DNA from: Pectobacterium fontis
Lineage (GTDB): Bacteria; Pseudomonadota; Gammaproteobacteria; Enterobacterales; Enterobacteriaceae
Assembly: GCF_000803215.1 (NCBI RefSeq)
Contig: NZ_JSXC01000019.1
Coordinates: 1-64,000 of the forward strand
Direction: 5' to 3'
Length of the DNA stretch: 64,000 nucleotides
Of this stretch, positions 46,857-57,694 are shown piece by piece. Under the pieces are notes generated by a model. It searched no databases and was not told where the DNA came from. It worked only from the letters and a program-made list of their open reading frames with translations. Every line of letters starts with the position of its first letter. Position 1 is the stretch's first letter. The position numbers and the translations under genes were made by a program.

Positions 46857-47920
46857 GCGTTCGCTCCCGGCACCTGACTTTCTCCCGAAATCAGATACTT
46901 ATCTAGTGCGCTGAGCACGCGTTCGGGCTGAATGTCGATCAAACTCTGGTGATAGCCTTGCTCGGCATCCCCTTTACGCACTCGGTGATAGCCGGTAATC
47001 AGCCGAATCACCTCGGCCTGATGGGACAGTGGTGGCGTAAAGTCGGGACTGCTTGGACCATACAGCGCGACAAGCGGGCGATGCAGCGCCGCTGCAACGT
47101 GCATGAGACCAGAGTCGTTACTGACAACGGCGTGGCAGGCGGCGATCAATACTACCGCCTGTTCCAGCGAGGTTTTCCCCGCCAGATTGGCGCAATGCTG
47201 CCGAGCGTTTTCTGTCAATCCCTGAAGGATATCGTCACAGGCTGAACGATCGTTCGCCGAACCGAACAGCGCGATCTGGTAGCCGCGTTCGATCAGCGTT
47301 TGTGCCAGTGCGGCATAGTGATAATGCGGCCAACGTTTGGCGGGGCCAAATTCGGCACCGGGGCAAAAACCGATAATGGGACGCGCATCGCTAAGGCCAA
47401 AGGCCTGCATCATGTCAACAATTTCAGTCTGATTGACCTGTAACTGTGGCCAAAGCAGCGGTTGCGGCAGATCCTCTGCGCGGCGAATACGGCTGCGGTC
47501 ATAGGCTAATGCGGCGTAACGCTGCACCATCAGCGGAAATGCCGCTTTATCCAGCACGCGTAAGTCGTTCAGCAGCCCGTAACGCATTTCGCCGCGCCAG
47601 CCTGTGCGCCGTGGAATGTTGGCAAAGAAAGGCACGAGCGCGGATTTGAAGGAGTTGGGCAGCACGTAAGCGCGATCGTAACCTGTACCGCGCAGCGAAA
47701 TGCCAAGACGGCGACGTTCGCCCAGTTCAAGTGCGCCGTGACCTAGCGGCATGGCTAATGCTTGATTGACTTCTGGCATGCGTGCCAGCAGTGGACGACA
47801 CCAGGCTGGTGCCATCACGTCAATAACCGCTTCCGGGTGTTCAGCCTTCAAGGTGCGATAAAGGCTGTGCGACATCATCATATCGCCGACCCAGGAAGGG
47901 CCGATGACCAAAATTTTCAT
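46853..47920 (-). CDS. waaF: LPS heptosyltransferase II WaaF
   Basis: The 355-residue GT9 enzyme adds heptose II. MKILVIGPSWVGDMMMSHSL, VLPNSFKSALVPF, GFCPGAEFGPAKRWP and VSNDSGLMHVAAAL with ALYGPSSP are all present. 23 bp downstream of hldD. Confidence 0.96.
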   Translation of the reverse strand: MKILVIGPSWVGDMMMSHSLYRTLKAEHPEAVIDVMAPAWCRPLLARMPEVNQALAMPLGHGALELGERRRLGISLRGTGYDRAYVLPNSFKSALVPFFANIPRRTGWRGEMRYGLLNDLRVLDKAAFPLMVQRYAALAYDRSRIRRAEDLPQPLLWPQLQVNQTEIVDMMQAFGLSDARPIIGFCPGAEFGPAKRWPHYHYAALAQTLIERGYQIALFGSANDRSACDDILQGLTENARQHCANLAGKTSLEQAVVLIAACHAVVSNDSGLMHVAAALHRPLVALYGPSSPDFTPPLSHQAEVIRLITGYHRVRKGDAEQGYHQSLIDIQPERVLSALDKYLISGESQVPGANA

Positions 47921-47943
47921 ACCGCTTATGAATCCTTATCCGA

Positions 47944-48876
47944 TTAAACGGTACGGTTCAGCCAGATCATATATTCCGCCACGCCTTCGGCGACGGTTTT
48001 GAACGGCTTGTCATAACCTGCGGCGCGCAAGTTGGTGAGGTCGGCCTGCGTGTAGGCCTGATAGCGGCCTTTCAGCTTCTCGGGGAATTCGATGTATTCC
48101 ACGCTGCCTTTTTTGTGGAAGGCGAGTGTGGCGTCGGCAATTGCCTGAAAGGATTCGGCGCGGCCTGTACCGCAGTTGAAGATGCCGGACACCCCGTTTT
48201 GCCAGAACCACAGATTGACGGCGGCGACATCACCCACGTAGATGAAATCACGCTTGAAGTTCTCGCTACCGGAGAACAGCTTAGGGTTTTCACCCTGGTT
48301 AATCTGGTTGTTCAGATGAAAGGCGACGCTCGCCATGCTGCCTTTGTGGCCTTCGCGTGGTCCGTAGACGTTGAAATAGCGGAAGCCGCAGATCTGTGAT
48401 TCCGCTTCTGGCAGAATTTCACGCACGTACTGATCGAACAGAAACTTGGAATAGCCGTAGACGTTCAGCGGCTGCTCGTACTGACGGTCTTCGATGAAGT
48501 TATCGTTGCGACCGCCATAGGTCGCGGCAGAAGAGGCATACAGGAACGGAATGCTGCGATCGAGGCAGTAGTGCAATACGTCTTTGGAATACTGATAGTT
48601 ATTATCCATCATGTATTTGCCATCCCACTCGGTGGTGGAAGAGCAGGCACCTTCATGGAAGACGGCATCGATATCGCCCAGATCGTCACCGGCAACGATG
48701 CTGGCGATGAAATCTTCTTTATCCATGTAATCGGCGATATCCAGATCGACCAGATTGGCGAATTTGGTGCCGTCTTTCAGGTTATCGACAACCAGGATGT
48801 CCCGATAGCCGATGTCATTCAGAGCTTTTACGATATTGCTGCCGATAAAACCGGCACCGCCAGTAACGATAATCAT
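47944..48876 (-). CDS. hldD: ADP-L-glycero-D-manno-heptose 6-epimerase
   Basis: The 310-residue SDR enzyme makes the ADP-heptose donor used by WaaC, WaaF and Waa[20 protein letters not shown] (NADP-binding GXXGXXG), the Y-X3-K pair in [11 protein letters not shown] and [19 protein letters not shown]. The start at 48876 is by homology; the frame extends 15 codons. First gene of hldD-waaFCL. Confidence 0.97.
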   Translation of the reverse strand: MIIVTGGAGFIGSNIVKALNDIGYRDILVVDNLKDGTKFANLVDLDIADYMDKEDFIASIVAGDDLGDIDAVFHEGACSSTTEWDGKYMMDNNYQYSKDVLHYCLDRSIPFLYASSAATYGGRNDNFIEDRQYEQPLNVYGYSKFLFDQYVREILPEAESQICGFRYFNVYGPREGHKGSMASVAFHLNNQINQGENPKLFSGSENFKRDFIYVGDVAAVNLWFWQNGVSGIFNCGTGRAESFQAIADATLAFHKKGSVEYIEFPEKLKGRYQAYTQADLTNLRAAGYDKPFKTVAEGVAEYMIWLNRTV

Positions 48877-49024
48877 GGGCGCGACCTTTGTTAATCTTGC
48901 TGGTGAGGCACCGCGCCCCACACTGTTTATGACCGCTATAATAGCATTTCATTTTACCGCAAGCAGCCAGAGGTTAATTTATCCCGTGTTGTCCGGCCTT
49001 TTAAGAGAGAACAGGCGTCGGAGA

Positions 49025-49972
49025 TCACGGCTGCTTGTGTACCTCGGTGTTCAAAGGGGCAACCCAGGTTTGCCAGCGCTGTTTGATAAACAGGACGGGC
49101 GCGCTTTCCTGAATGCTGCTGCTGACCAGTTTAAAGAACACATCATTCTTAACCGGTTCCGGCGGCTGCTTGACCCGACACTGCGGTATGCCGCGGAACG
49201 GGTTACGCGGTTTGGCCGGTTGCTGCGGCTGAGGTTCATACTGCCGCGTCGGCTCATTCAGCAACTGGCTCGGGCGCACCAGAACAATATCGGCATCCAG
49301 CGTGGGCAGCATCTGCTGTAAGACGCGGATGGTTGAAGGATGCGGATGTCCGATAGCGATGGCGGAACCGCTGCGGCGGGCAATTTGCACCGCACGGGTA
49401 AACTGCTTACGAATCTCGGCTTCGTTTTGCGAATCATCCAGAAAGACTTTGCGTTTGATGACTTTGACGCCTGTTCCTGCCGCAGCCTGGCTGGATTGGC
49501 TACTGCCGATGGTCATGCTATCGAGGAAATAGAGTTGATAGGCGCTGAGCGCCTGCATGACTTTTTGCATGCCGGGCAGGCTGGCGGTCATCGCGCTGCC
49601 CATATGGTTGTTCAACCCCACGGCGTAAGGCACGTTATTAACTGACTGGCGGATGATGCGCTGAATTTCGTCGCTGCCCATGTCCGGGCGTAACGTGTCG
49701 CGCTCCAGCGGCTGCTTACTCATCGGTGCCATCGGTAGGTGAATAAGCACTTCTCGCCCTTGCTGGTGGGCCTTCGTCGCCATTTCACGGGCGTACGGTG
49801 CGTTGGGCAATACCGCGACGGAAATCGCGGTTGGCATCGCCAGAATCTGGTTCTCATTATGTGGACGATAGCCGAAATCATCGATGACGATGGAAAGCTT
49901 TCCGGCCAGCGCCAAAGGAGATAGGGCGAGCAGACCTAATGCCAATAACGGTGTTTTGGTTAAATAAGACAA
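49025..49972 (-). CDS. yibQ: YibQ, divergent polysaccharide deacetylase family protein
   Basis: Periplasmic protein of about 315 residues with a signal peptide ending ALA before GKLSIVIDDFGYRP. The NodB-like deacetylase-related fold is seen in IVIDDFGY, VLIHLPMAP, GLNNHMGSAMT, FLDSMTIGSS and AIGHPHPSTI. Function unknown. The frame begins at TTG 49990; TTG at 49972 has GGGAAG at better spacing and leaves a normal signal peptide, so I use it. It follows envC within a few bases. Confidence 0.85.
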   Translation of the reverse strand: MSYLTKTPLLALGLLALSPLALAGKLSIVIDDFGYRPHNENQILAMPTAISVAVLPNAPYAREMATKAHQQGREVLIHLPMAPMSKQPLERDTLRPDMGSDEIQRIIRQSVNNVPYAVGLNNHMGSAMTASLPGMQKVMQALSAYQLYFLDSMTIGSSQSSQAAAGTGVKVIKRKVFLDDSQNEAEIRKQFTRAVQIARRSGSAIAIGHPHPSTIRVLQQMLPTLDADIVLVRPSQLLNEPTRQYEPQPQQPAKPRNPFRGIPQCRVKQPPEPVKNDVFFKLVSSSIQESAPVLFIKQRWQTWVAPLNTEVHKQP

Positions 49973-49974
49973 GG

Positions 49975-51276
49975 CTATCTTCCCAGCCAAGGTTGTGGAT
50001 TGACCGCCTGACCCTGACGACGGATTTCGAAATACAGTCCAGGCTGGCTTTGTCCACCGCTGGTGCCGACCAGTGCAATAGATTGACCCGCCTTAACCTG
50101 AGCGCCAACGGCAACCAAGGCACTTTGGTTATAGCCGTACAGGCTCATGTCGCCTTTACCATGCTGCACAACGACAACCAGCCCGTAGCCCTGTAGCCAG
50201 TCGGCCATCAGTACGGTGCCGTCGGCGATAGCTTTCACTTCCGTGCCTTCCGGTGCGGTAATCACCATGCCTTTCCAGCGTAGTTCGCCCTGTAGCGGCT
50301 CGCCGAAGCGGTGCTCGATGCGGCCGTTAACGGGCCAGATAGCCTGACCTGATGGTCGGCCTAAACCGCCAGTACGCGCCATGAGTGAACGCTCACCTTC
50401 AGTCGGTTTATAACTGCTGCCGCTGCGTTTGGCCTGTTCTTCTTTAGCGCGAACCTTGGCGACCTCGCGCGCTTCCCGTTCGGCGCGCGCTTTGGCCTCT
50501 CGCTCGGCGCGAGCGATCTGATCGCGCAATCGAGTTTCATTCTGGCGCAGTTCCGTCAACTGCTGCCGATCTTTTTCCAGCGAGCTTTCCAGCGTCGACA
50601 GCGTTTTCTTCCGATCGGTCTGCGCCTGCTCCAGCGTTTGCTGTTGTTGCTGTTGATCACTTAACAACGTTTTTTGCTGCGTCTGTTTTTGTTCTAACTG
50701 ACGCCGTTGAGCGGCCAGTTCCACGCGGGTTTGGTGCAATTCGTTGATGGATTTCTGCCGCGCCTCGTTCAGGTAGCCGAAGTACGCGAGGATGCGCTCG
50801 TTGCGCTGGCTTTCTTCTCCGCTCAGCATGAGTTGCAACGCGCTGTGCTGACCTTGCCGGAAAGCCGCATCAAGCTGTCGAGAAAGGAGAGATTGTTGTT
50901 TGTCCTGCTGAGATTGCAGCTTGGCGATAGAGGTGCCGAGACTGGTTAATTCTTTATTTAGCGTGGACAGCGTATTGCGCGTTTCATGCAGTTGACGACT
51001 CGCCTGAGAAATGGACTGTTCCTGCTTTTTCAACTGCTGAACTAAAGCACTGCGCTGCTTTTGCTGCTCTTGAACGCTTTTTTCTTTCGCGGCGATATCT
51101 TGTTGCAGGGTCTTAAGCTGTGCCTGATTGTCTTCCGCCTGGCCGAGTGCGGGCAACAGCAGAACGCCAACGCAGAGCGCGCTGACGCAGCGGGTGAGCA
51201 GTCTTTGTAATGCGGATAAATGGCGATCGGCGCTACATGCTACTCGACTCTGTACAAATAACGCGTTTTTACTCAT
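49975..51276 (-). CDS. envC: Murein hydrolase activator EnvC
   Basis: The 433-residue periplasmic protein activates AmiA and AmiB at the division septum under control of FtsEX. It has an N-terminal signal/anchor around residues 25-47, a long coiled coil (about 50-290) rich in Q, E, R and K, and a C-terminal degenerate LytM domain (PVNGRIEHRFGE, GLVVVVQHGKGDMSLYGY, VGTSGGQSQPGLYFEIRR). In the LytM part, the metal-binding histidines of active enzymes are not all kept, as expected of EnvC. Adjacent to yibQ. Confidence 0.95.
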   Translation of the reverse strand: MSKNALFVQSRVACSADRHLSALQRLLTRCVSALCVGVLLLPALGQAEDNQAQLKTLQQDIAAKEKSVQEQQKQRSALVQQLKKQEQSISQASRQLHETRNTLSTLNKELTSLGTSIAKLQSQQDKQQSLLSRQLDAAFRQGQHSALQLMLSGEESQRNERILAYFGYLNEARQKSINELHQTRVELAAQRRQLEQKQTQQKTLLSDQQQQQQTLEQAQTDRKKTLSTLESSLEKDRQQLTELRQNETRLRDQIARAEREAKARAEREAREVAKVRAKEEQAKRSGSSYKPTEGERSLMARTGGLGRPSGQAIWPVNGRIEHRFGEPLQGELRWKGMVITAPEGTEVKAIADGTVLMADWLQGYGLVVVVQHGKGDMSLYGYNQSALVAVGAQVKAGQSIALVGTSGGQSQPGLYFEIRRQGQAVNPQPWLGR

Positions 51277-51647
51277 AGCGGTGAATTATTCCACGATGAA
51301 CAGCAGCTTACCAGTTGTCTCTTGTCTGATTTCTATTTCCAGACGTGACAAGCATGGCACAAAGACAGGCATCTATGCGTATCAATCGTAGATAAATGGA
51401 AAGCTCTGCGCATAAAATGGTGAAATGGCGTCATTTAGCTCGCTATTTGCTGCGGTCTGCTACCTCTGGCTAGCGCTCGCGCTGGCCTTTGTTGGAGTGC
51501 GTCAAGCATTTACCCTGGAAATTTGGGTATCGCGCCGCAGATTCGATACGCTATGTTGGCTTACTGGCTGTAATTGCCGTATCGCGCAGGTATACTCAGT
51601 GACCTTATATTTTTGTTGCTTAACTGATCCGGGAGCCGTTACACCCC
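51277..51647. other. Intergenic region between envC and yibN
   Basis: This 371-bp gap between divergent envC and yibN should hold promoters for both. No gene is evident. A short plus-strand open frame has no domain or good start. In E. coli gpmI occupies this position; no gpmI-like sequence is seen. Confidence 0.5.
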
Positions 51648-52079
51648 ATGCAAGAGATTATGCCATTCGTTAGCAAGCACCCTATTTTGAGCATCGCCTG
51701 GGTTGCGCTGTTGGTTGCGGTAATTGTACTTACTGTGAAGAGTAAACTGTCGAACGTGAAAGAAGTGGTTCGCGGTGAAGCGATCCGACTGATTAATAAA
51801 GAAGATGCTGTCGTCGTTGATATCCGCAACCGTGACGACTATCGCCGTGGCCATATTGCCAGCGCATTTAACCTGTTGCCGAACGACATCAAAAACGGCA
51901 GCGTAGGTGAACTTGAAAAACATAAGTCACAGCCGATTATTGTGGTATGCGCCAACGGCCTCTCCTCGCGTGAAGCGGCCGAGAATTTGCATAAAGCAGG
52001 CTTTGAGCGTGTGCAGGTGCTGAAAGATGGGTTGGCTGGTTGGAGTGGTGAGAATCTGCCTTTAGTGCGCGGCAAATAA
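51648..52079 (+). CDS. yibN: Rhodanese-like membrane protein YibN
   Basis: The 143-residue protein has an N-terminal membrane segment ([20 protein letters not shown]) and a cytoplasmic rhodanese domain with [18 protein letters not shown] and the active-site loop VVCANGLSS, whose cysteine is the sulfur-carrying residue. YibN has recently been linked to membrane-protein insertion in E. coli. Followed by secB at 208 bp. Confidence 0.93.
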   Translation: MQEIMPFVSKHPILSIAWVALLVAVIVLTVKSKLSNVKEVVRGEAIRLINKEDAVVVDIRNRDDYRRGHIASAFNLLPNDIKNGSVGELEKHKSQPIIVVCANGLSSREAAENLHKAGFERVQVLKDGLAGWSGENLPLVRGK

Positions 52080-52287
52080 CGCGGTTTGTGGTAAAACTAT
52101 CCGCATTGTGCCATCCGCAGTGAACATGGCAACGATGTGGCAGGATAACCGACGGGCTGATTGCAGAACCACGGTGATTACAGTATGACCGTGATTACCG
52201 TACGGCAATGACCGAAATGTGCTGACGTCTGCCTACTGATGACGACGGAAGACGTCAAGAAAATCTAACAAAAGGGTATTACTTAAC

Positions 52288-52758
52288 ATGTCTGAACAAA
52301 ACAACACAGAAATGGCTTTCCAAATCCAGCGTATCTACACCAAAGATATCTCTTTTGAAGCGCCGAATGCGCCTCAGGTGTTCCAGCAGGAATGGCAACC
52401 GGAAGTCAAATTGGATCTGGATACCGCCTCCAGCCAACTGGCTGACGACATCTATGAAGTCGTACTGCGTGTGACCGTAACGGCTTCTTTGGGTGAAGAA
52501 ACTGCATTTCTGTGTGAAGTTCAGCAAGGTGGTATCTTCACCGTTGGCGGTATCGAAGGGACTCAACTGGCGCACTGCCTGGGTGCTTATTGCCCGAACA
52601 TTCTGTTCCCTTATGCGCGTGAGTGCATCACCAGCCTGGTTTCTCGCGGTACTTTCCCGCAGTTGAACCTGGCGCCGGTTAACTTTGATGCGCTGTTTAT
52701 GAACTACCTACAGCAGCAGACCGAAGGTGAAGGCGCTGCGCAGCACCAGGATGCCTGA
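52288..52758 (+). CDS. secB: Protein-export chaperone SecB
   Basis: The 156-residue tetrameric chaperone holds preproteins unfolded for Sec[29 protein letters not shown] and the C-terminal [15 protein letters not shown] are standard. Its TGA stop overlaps the gpsA ATG. Confidence 0.97.
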   Translation: MSEQNNTEMAFQIQRIYTKDISFEAPNAPQVFQQEWQPEVKLDLDTASSQLADDIYEVVLRVTVTASLGEETAFLCEVQQGGIFTVGGIEGTQLAHCLGAYCPNILFPYARECITSLVSRGTFPQLNLAPVNFDALFMNYLQQQTEGEGAAQHQDA

Positions 52759-53774
52759 TGAACGCGTCTGACGCTTCCATGACCGTCATCGGTGCCGGTT
52801 CATACGGCACCGCGTTAGCCATTACGCTGGCGCGTAATGGCCATCGGGTTGTGCTGTGGGGCCACAACTCTGCTCACATTCAGGTGTTACAGGCCGCTCG
52901 CTGCAATCAGGCTTTTCTGCCGGATGTGCCTTTCCCCGATTCGTTACAGTTGGAAACCGATCTGGAACGAGCGCTTGCCGCCAGCAGAAACGTGCTGGTT
53001 GTGGTGCCGAGCCACGTATTCGGTGATGTATTGCGTCAGTTGAAACCGCATTTACGCGCCGATACGCGTATCGTGTGGGCGACCAAAGGGCTGGAAGCGG
53101 AAACGGGTCGCTTGTTGCAGGATGTCGCACGCGAAGCGTTGGGCGAAACCATCCCGCTTGCGGTGGTGTCTGGCCCGACATTTGCCAAAGAATTGGCGGC
53201 TGGCATGCCGACGGCGATTGCGCTGGCATCAACGGACAGTGAATTTGCTGACGATCTGCAACAGTTACTGCATTGCGGGAAGAGTTTCCGTGTCTACAGC
53301 AACCTGGATTTTATCGGCGTGCAACTCGGTGGGGCGGTGAAGAACGTCATTGCTATCGGCGCGGGTATGTCAGACGGCATTGGGTTTGGTGCCAATGCTC
53401 GTACTGCCTTGATCACCCGAGGGCTGGCGGAAATGACCCGACTTGGCACGGCGCTGGGTGCGGATCCTACCACCTTCATGGGGATGGCGGGGCTTGGCGA
53501 TCTGGTGCTGACCTGTACTGATAATCAGTCCCGTAACCGGCGCTTTGGTATGATGCTAGGGCAGGGAATGGATGTGCAAAGCGCACAAGATAGCATTGGT
53601 CAGGTTGTTGAAGGATACCGTAATACGAAAGAGGTGCTGGCATTAGCGCAGCGCTACGGCGTTGAGATGCCGATTACCGAGCAACTCTGGCAGGTGTTGT
53701 ATTGTGGGAAAGATGCCCGAGAGGCGGCGCTGAGCCTGCTGGGTCGCACGCGTAAAGACGAAACCAAGTTATAA
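52758..53774 (+). CDS. gpsA: Glycerol-3-phosphate dehydrogenase [NAD(P)+]
   Basis: The 338-residue enzyme provides sn-glycerol 3-phosphate for phospholipids. [20 protein letters not shown] (nucleotide binding), [17 protein letters not shown], the catalytic lysine region [17 protein letters not shown] and [10 protein letters not shown] are intact. Overlap with secB indicates translational coupling. Confidence 0.97.
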   Translation: MNASDASMTVIGAGSYGTALAITLARNGHRVVLWGHNSAHIQVLQAARCNQAFLPDVPFPDSLQLETDLERALAASRNVLVVVPSHVFGDVLRQLKPHLRADTRIVWATKGLEAETGRLLQDVAREALGETIPLAVVSGPTFAKELAAGMPTAIALASTDSEFADDLQQLLHCGKSFRVYSNLDFIGVQLGGAVKNVIAIGAGMSDGIGFGANARTALITRGLAEMTRLGTALGADPTTFMGMAGLGDLVLTCTDNQSRNRRFGMMLGQGMDVQSAQDSIGQVVEGYRNTKEVLALAQRYGVEMPITEQLWQVLYCGKDAREAALSLLGRTRKDETKL

Positions 53775-53911
53775 AACACGTCGTTCCATGCTGGGCTTCC
53801 TAATCCTGAAAGCTCATAGTATCTTCATTTTCTTGTATGCGAACGGTGGTGCTAATAAGCATGCCGTTTGAGAACAGATGTACGTTGTGTGGTATCTCGG
53901 AGAGTAAGGCA

Positions 53912-54733
53912 ATGTCGACAGAAGAACTGGAACTGGTCTGGACCAATATCAAGGCAGAAGCGCGTAGTCTTGCTGATTGTGAACCAATGCTGGCCAGCTT
54001 TTTTCATGCCACGTTGCTGAAACACGAGAATCTGGGTAGCGCATTGAGCTACATGCTGGCGAATAAGCTAGCCAATTCTATTATGCCCGCGATCGCCATT
54101 CGTGAGGTGGTGGAAGAGGCCTACCGCGCCGATCCGCAGATGATTGTCTCGGCGGCGCGTGATATTCAGGCTGTCTGCCTGCGCGATCCGGCAGTGGATA
54201 AATACTCGACGCCGTTGCTCTACCTGAAAGGATTTCATGCATTACAGGCTTATCGCATCGGACACTGGCTTTGGTCACGGGATCGCAAAGCGCTGGCGGT
54301 CTATTTTCAAAATCAAATCTCGATTTCTTTCGGTGTCGATATTCACCCAGCAGCGAGAATCGGCTGTGGGATCATGCTCGATCACGCAACGGGTATCGTG
54401 ATTGGCGAAACGGCTGTGGTTGAAAATGATGTCTCCATTTTGCAATCCGTTACGTTGGGCGGTACGGGAAAAACCAGCGGTGATCGTCATCCTAAAATTC
54501 GTGAAGGTGTGATGATTGGTGCCGGCGCTAAAATTTTGGGGAATATTGAAGTCGGCTGTGGCGCGAAAATTGGCGCAGGTTCTGTCGTGCTGCAATCAGT
54601 TCCACCTCATACGACGGCGGCAGGGGTTCCGGCTCGTATCGTCGGTCGCCCGGAGAGTGATAAACCCGCGATGGATATGGATCAGTATTTCAACGGCATC
54701 AACCGTGGCTTTGAATACGGTGATGGTATTTAG
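53912..54733 (+). CDS. cysE: Serine O-acetyltransferase
   Basis: The 273-residue hexapeptide acyltransferase makes O-acetylserine for cysteine synthesis and is feedback-inhibited by cysteine. N-terminal helical domain, then the active site HPAARIGCGIMLDHATGIVIGE, TLGGTGKTSGDRHPKI and GAGAKILGNIEVG. The start at 53912 has GAGAGTAAGG upstream; the frame is 25 codons longer. Confidence 0.97.
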   Translation: MSTEELELVWTNIKAEARSLADCEPMLASFFHATLLKHENLGSALSYMLANKLANSIMPAIAIREVVEEAYRADPQMIVSAARDIQAVCLRDPAVDKYSTPLLYLKGFHALQAYRIGHWLWSRDRKALAVYFQNQISISFGVDIHPAARIGCGIMLDHATGIVIGETAVVENDVSILQSVTLGGTGKTSGDRHPKIREGVMIGAGAKILGNIEVGCGAKIGAGSVVLQSVPPHTTAAGVPARIVGRPESDKPAMDMDQYFNGINRGFEYGDGI

Positions 54734-54798
54734 CTTTACGGCGTAGCGTAGTCGATTACGGTTTCTTACTATCTGGAATAGATTGCCAGCAGCATATA

Positions 54799-54825
54799 AA
54801 CCACCGATAAATAAGGTGGTTTTTT
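54799..54825 (+). terminator. cysE terminator
   Basis: Stem aaccacc / ggtggtt with a 9-base A-rich loop, followed by T5, 65 bp after cysE. Ends the secB-gpsA-cysE transcript. Confidence 0.85.
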
Positions 54826-54925
54826 GCTATTTCTGCTAAGAAACATCTGAAAGCAACGCTGATTTCACTATCTATTTAAGCAAAGTTGCAACTGCTCCCT
54901 TCATAATAGGCCGCTTTAGTCTACC

Positions 54926-54937
54926 GCCTATATAGGC
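54926..54937. promoter_or_regulatory. Palindrome in the pagP promoter region
   Basis: Perfect 12-bp palindrome gcctatataggc about 100 bp upstream of pagP. It is operator-like; no clear PhoP box (paired TGTTTA repeats) was identified in this interval. Confidence 0.35.
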
Positions 54938-55039
54938 AGATTGCGTAAGTTGCACTATATATTTTGGTAACGACCAAGAATAGCCTTGTTGGATTACTTT
55001 TTTTGAATGGAATCGTGACGCTGTTACAGAGAACCTTAT

Positions 55040-55693
55040 ATGTATTTGAAGCGAACTTTAATCACATTGAGTTTGATTACACTACCCGTTGTTCCTTTTT
55101 TGAGCTACGCAGCAGAAAGCATAAATAATGCAGGGACAAATAATTCGAATAGCACGGTGAACCTTGCCCCTATAGCGGTTGCTTCCAATGATCCGGCATC
55201 GGATAAGCAGAGTGAAAGCTGGTGGCAGAGAAGTAAAAATAACTTGTCTACCACCTGGAATTCGCCGCAGAGCCACGATATTTATATCCCGGCAATCACC
55301 TGGCATAACCGCTGGACATACGATAAAGAAAAAACGGACAAGTATAACGAAAAACCGTGGGGCGCGGGCTATGGTGTTTCCCGTCTGGATAAGGATGGGG
55401 ATTGGCACGGGCTTTATATTATGGCTTTTAAGGATTCCTTTAATAAATGGGAACCTATCGGTGGCTACGGTTATGAAAAGCGTTGGCGACCCACCAGCGA
55501 TCAAGATTTTCAACTGGGTCTGGGTTTCACGGCTGGCGTAACAATGCGTGATAACTGGAACTATATTCCAATCCCTGTTCTATTGCCTTTGGCATCAATC
55601 AGTTATGGCCAGCTCTCTTTCCAGGCGACTTACATTCCCGGAACATACAATAATGGTAATGTTTTCTTTGCCTGGTTCAGATGGCAGATTTAA
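55040..55693 (+). CDS. pagP: Lipid A palmitoyltransferase PagP
   Basis: Outer-membrane beta-barrel enzyme that transfers palmitate from phospholipid to lipid A. Signal peptide of about 24 residues; catalytic segment [13 protein letters not shown] with the active-site histidine, [15 protein letters not shown] with the aspartate-serine pair, and the C-terminal strands [18 protein letters not shown]. At 217 residues it is about 30 longer than E. coli PagP; the extra part is an Asn/Ser-rich linker after the signal peptide. Confidence 0.95.
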   Translation: MYLKRTLITLSLITLPVVPFLSYAAESINNAGTNNSNSTVNLAPIAVASNDPASDKQSESWWQRSKNNLSTTWNSPQSHDIYIPAITWHNRWTYDKEKTDKYNEKPWGAGYGVSRLDKDGDWHGLYIMAFKDSFNKWEPIGGYGYEKRWRPTSDQDFQLGLGFTAGVTMRDNWNYIPIPVLLPLASISYGQLSFQATYIPGTYNNGNVFFAWFRWQI

Positions 55694-55945
55694 TCCTTGA
55701 GTCATTCAGCTTCTTTTATTTGACAAAAAAGAGGCTGTTATTTTTTCTGCAAAGCGTCGTAGGCAGCGAATATATTTAACGCACGCCACTGTGTTATTGA
55801 TAAAGATTATTTAATGTCATGCCTTCTCGGGGTTGCGTGTATTTCCTGTTTGTCTTTTTTTTGCCCTCATGTAAACCATGTTGATGAAAACTCATTCAGT
55901 CATCTCCGCTACAATAGCGCTACTTTTTCTTAAGCGGATGCTGTT

Positions 55946-56800
55946 GTGCCATTACTTACTATCACCACTATTTTGTGGGCATTTTCATTCAGCCTGATTG
56001 GCGAATATCTGGCGGGTCAGGTTGATAGCTGGTTTTCTGCGATGTTCCGTCTGACGGCCGCGGCAGTGGTATTTTTGCCGTTCTTACGTTTTCGGGGCTA
56101 TGCGCCACGCGTCATTTCCTTGTATATGTTAGTGGGTGCTTGCCAACTCGGTATCATGTACCTGTTCGTGTTCCAGGCTTACCTGTACCTGACCGTACCG
56201 GAGTTTTTACTCTTTACGGTGATGACGCCGCTGTACGTGACGCTGATTTACGATCTGCTTGCCCGGCAGCGTTTACGCTGGGGCTATGCCATGAGTGCGT
56301 TGCTGGCGGTATTTGGTGCGGCGGTGATCCACTATCACGGCGTCAGTGAACATTTCTGGTGGGGATTCCTGCTGGTGCAGGTGGCTAACGTGTGCTTTGC
56401 GGCAGGTCAGGTTGGCTATAAGCGCCTGATGGAGCTTCATCCTGTGCCGCAGCATTGCGCATTTTCCTGGTTCTATCTGGGCGCTGCGATTGTGACGATA
56501 GCGGCGTGGTTGCTCTTCGGCAATCTGGATAAGTTACCGACCACCACCTTGCAGTGGGGGGTGTTGCTGTGGCTGGGGATTGGCGCTTCCGGCCTGGGCT
56601 ATTTTATGTGGAACTACGGCGCAACTCAGGTGGATGCCGGAACACTTAGCATAATGAATAATTTCCATGTGCCGGCGGGGCTTTTGGTCAACTTTGCTAT
56701 CTGGCACAAAACGCCAGACTGGCTGAGCTTTATTGTGGGGACGATAATTATTACGTCCTCACTGTGGGTACACCAGCGTTGGGTCGTGAAGCGTCCTTGA
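55946..56800 (+). CDS. yigM: Biotin transporter YigM (EamA/DMT family)
   Basis: The 284-residue, ten-segment inner-membrane protein is very similar to E. coli YigM, the single-component biotin importer ([34 protein letters not shown], the EamA repeat [14 protein letters not shown]). GTG start. Its last 50 bases overlap the end of the convergent metR gene. Neighbourhood yigM-metR-metE is conserved. Confidence 0.93.
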   Translation: MPLLTITTILWAFSFSLIGEYLAGQVDSWFSAMFRLTAAAVVFLPFLRFRGYAPRVISLYMLVGACQLGIMYLFVFQAYLYLTVPEFLLFTVMTPLYVTLIYDLLARQRLRWGYAMSALLAVFGAAVIHYHGVSEHFWWGFLLVQVANVCFAAGQVGYKRLMELHPVPQHCAFSWFYLGAAIVTIAAWLLFGNLDKLPTTTLQWGVLLWLGIGASGLGYFMWNYGATQVDAGTLSIMNNFHVPAGLLVNFAIWHKTPDWLSFIVGTIIITSSLWVHQRWVVKRP

Positions 56801-57686
56801 CAAAGGGTAAGTGCTCACAAGCGTGCTGACGCGCCGAACGAATAAATGCATCAATCACCGGTTGGCGCTGCTCTCCATCGCGAACGGCAGCGTACAACCG
56901 GCTCCACAGCCCCTCGCCCAGTGATTTGGTCATAATCAGCCCCTGACGTTCAAAGCTTTCCACCACCCAGTGCGGTAACGCGGCAATGCCCATACGGGCG
57001 GCGACCATCTGAATCAACAGCAGCGTATTATCCACGCTTTTCAACGTAGGGCTAATGCCCGCAGGCTGTAAAAAGTGGCGCCAGACATCCAGCCGTTGCC
57101 GCTGTACCGGATAGATCATCAGGGTTTCGGTGGTGAAATCCTCCGGTTCGATTTTCTCTTTTCCCGCCAGCGGATGGTCGGGAGCCAATACCAGCCTGAC
57201 TTCAAAATCAAACAGCGGTGAATAGTGCAGGCCGCTGCGCGGCATGATGTCGGAGGTCATGACCAGATCCAATTCACCTTGCTGGAGTGCTGGCTGAGGG
57301 TCGAATGTGACGCCCGATTTAAAATCCATCACCACCTGCGGCCAGTGGTGATGGAACTCGTCCAGCGCAGGCGTCAGCCACTGAATACAGCTATGACACT
57401 CGATAGCCAGGCGCAGCGTGGTTTGGTGCGGCTCATGACAGGCCTGCAATGCCTGCTGGATTTGCGGCAACACCTGTTCTGCCAACTGCAACAGAATTTC
57501 TCCCTGAGGCGTAAAGCGTAGCGGCTGGCTTTTACGCACGAATAGCCTGAACCCAAGACGCTGCTCCAGATCGCTGAACTGATGGGACAACGCGGATTGA
57601 GTTTGGTGAAGTGCAGCGGCAGCGGCGGCTAACGATCCGGTATTGCGCAGTGCTTGCAGCGTTCGCAGGTGTTTGAATTCGATCAT
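56751..57686 (-). CDS. metR: Transcriptional regulator MetR
   Basis: The 311-residue LysR-type activator of metE and other methionine genes uses homocysteine as co-effector. [38 protein letters not shown]. Divergent from metE across 104 bp, the classic arrangement. Confidence 0.96.
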   Translation of the reverse strand: MIEFKHLRTLQALRNTGSLAAAAAALHQTQSALSHQFSDLEQRLGFRLFVRKSQPLRFTPQGEILLQLAEQVLPQIQQALQACHEPHQTTLRLAIECHSCIQWLTPALDEFHHHWPQVVMDFKSGVTFDPQPALQQGELDLVMTSDIMPRSGLHYSPLFDFEVRLVLAPDHPLAGKEKIEPEDFTTETLMIYPVQRQRLDVWRHFLQPAGISPTLKSVDNTLLLIQMVAARMGIAALPHWVVESFERQGLIMTKSLGEGLWSRLYAAVRDGEQRQPVIDAFIRSARQHACEHLPFVKDASRPNAGVPTVRT

Positions 57687-57694
57687 GAGAGTCC

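Noticed and set aside
51425-51673. 82-codon open frame upstream of yibN
   Set aside because: No domain, overlaps the yibN start in another frame, and cysteine/tryptophan-rich composition typical of a chance frame.
54840-54960. PhoP box upstream of pagP
   Set aside because: Only single half-site-like stretches such as ctatttaag were seen; no pair at 5-base spacing.
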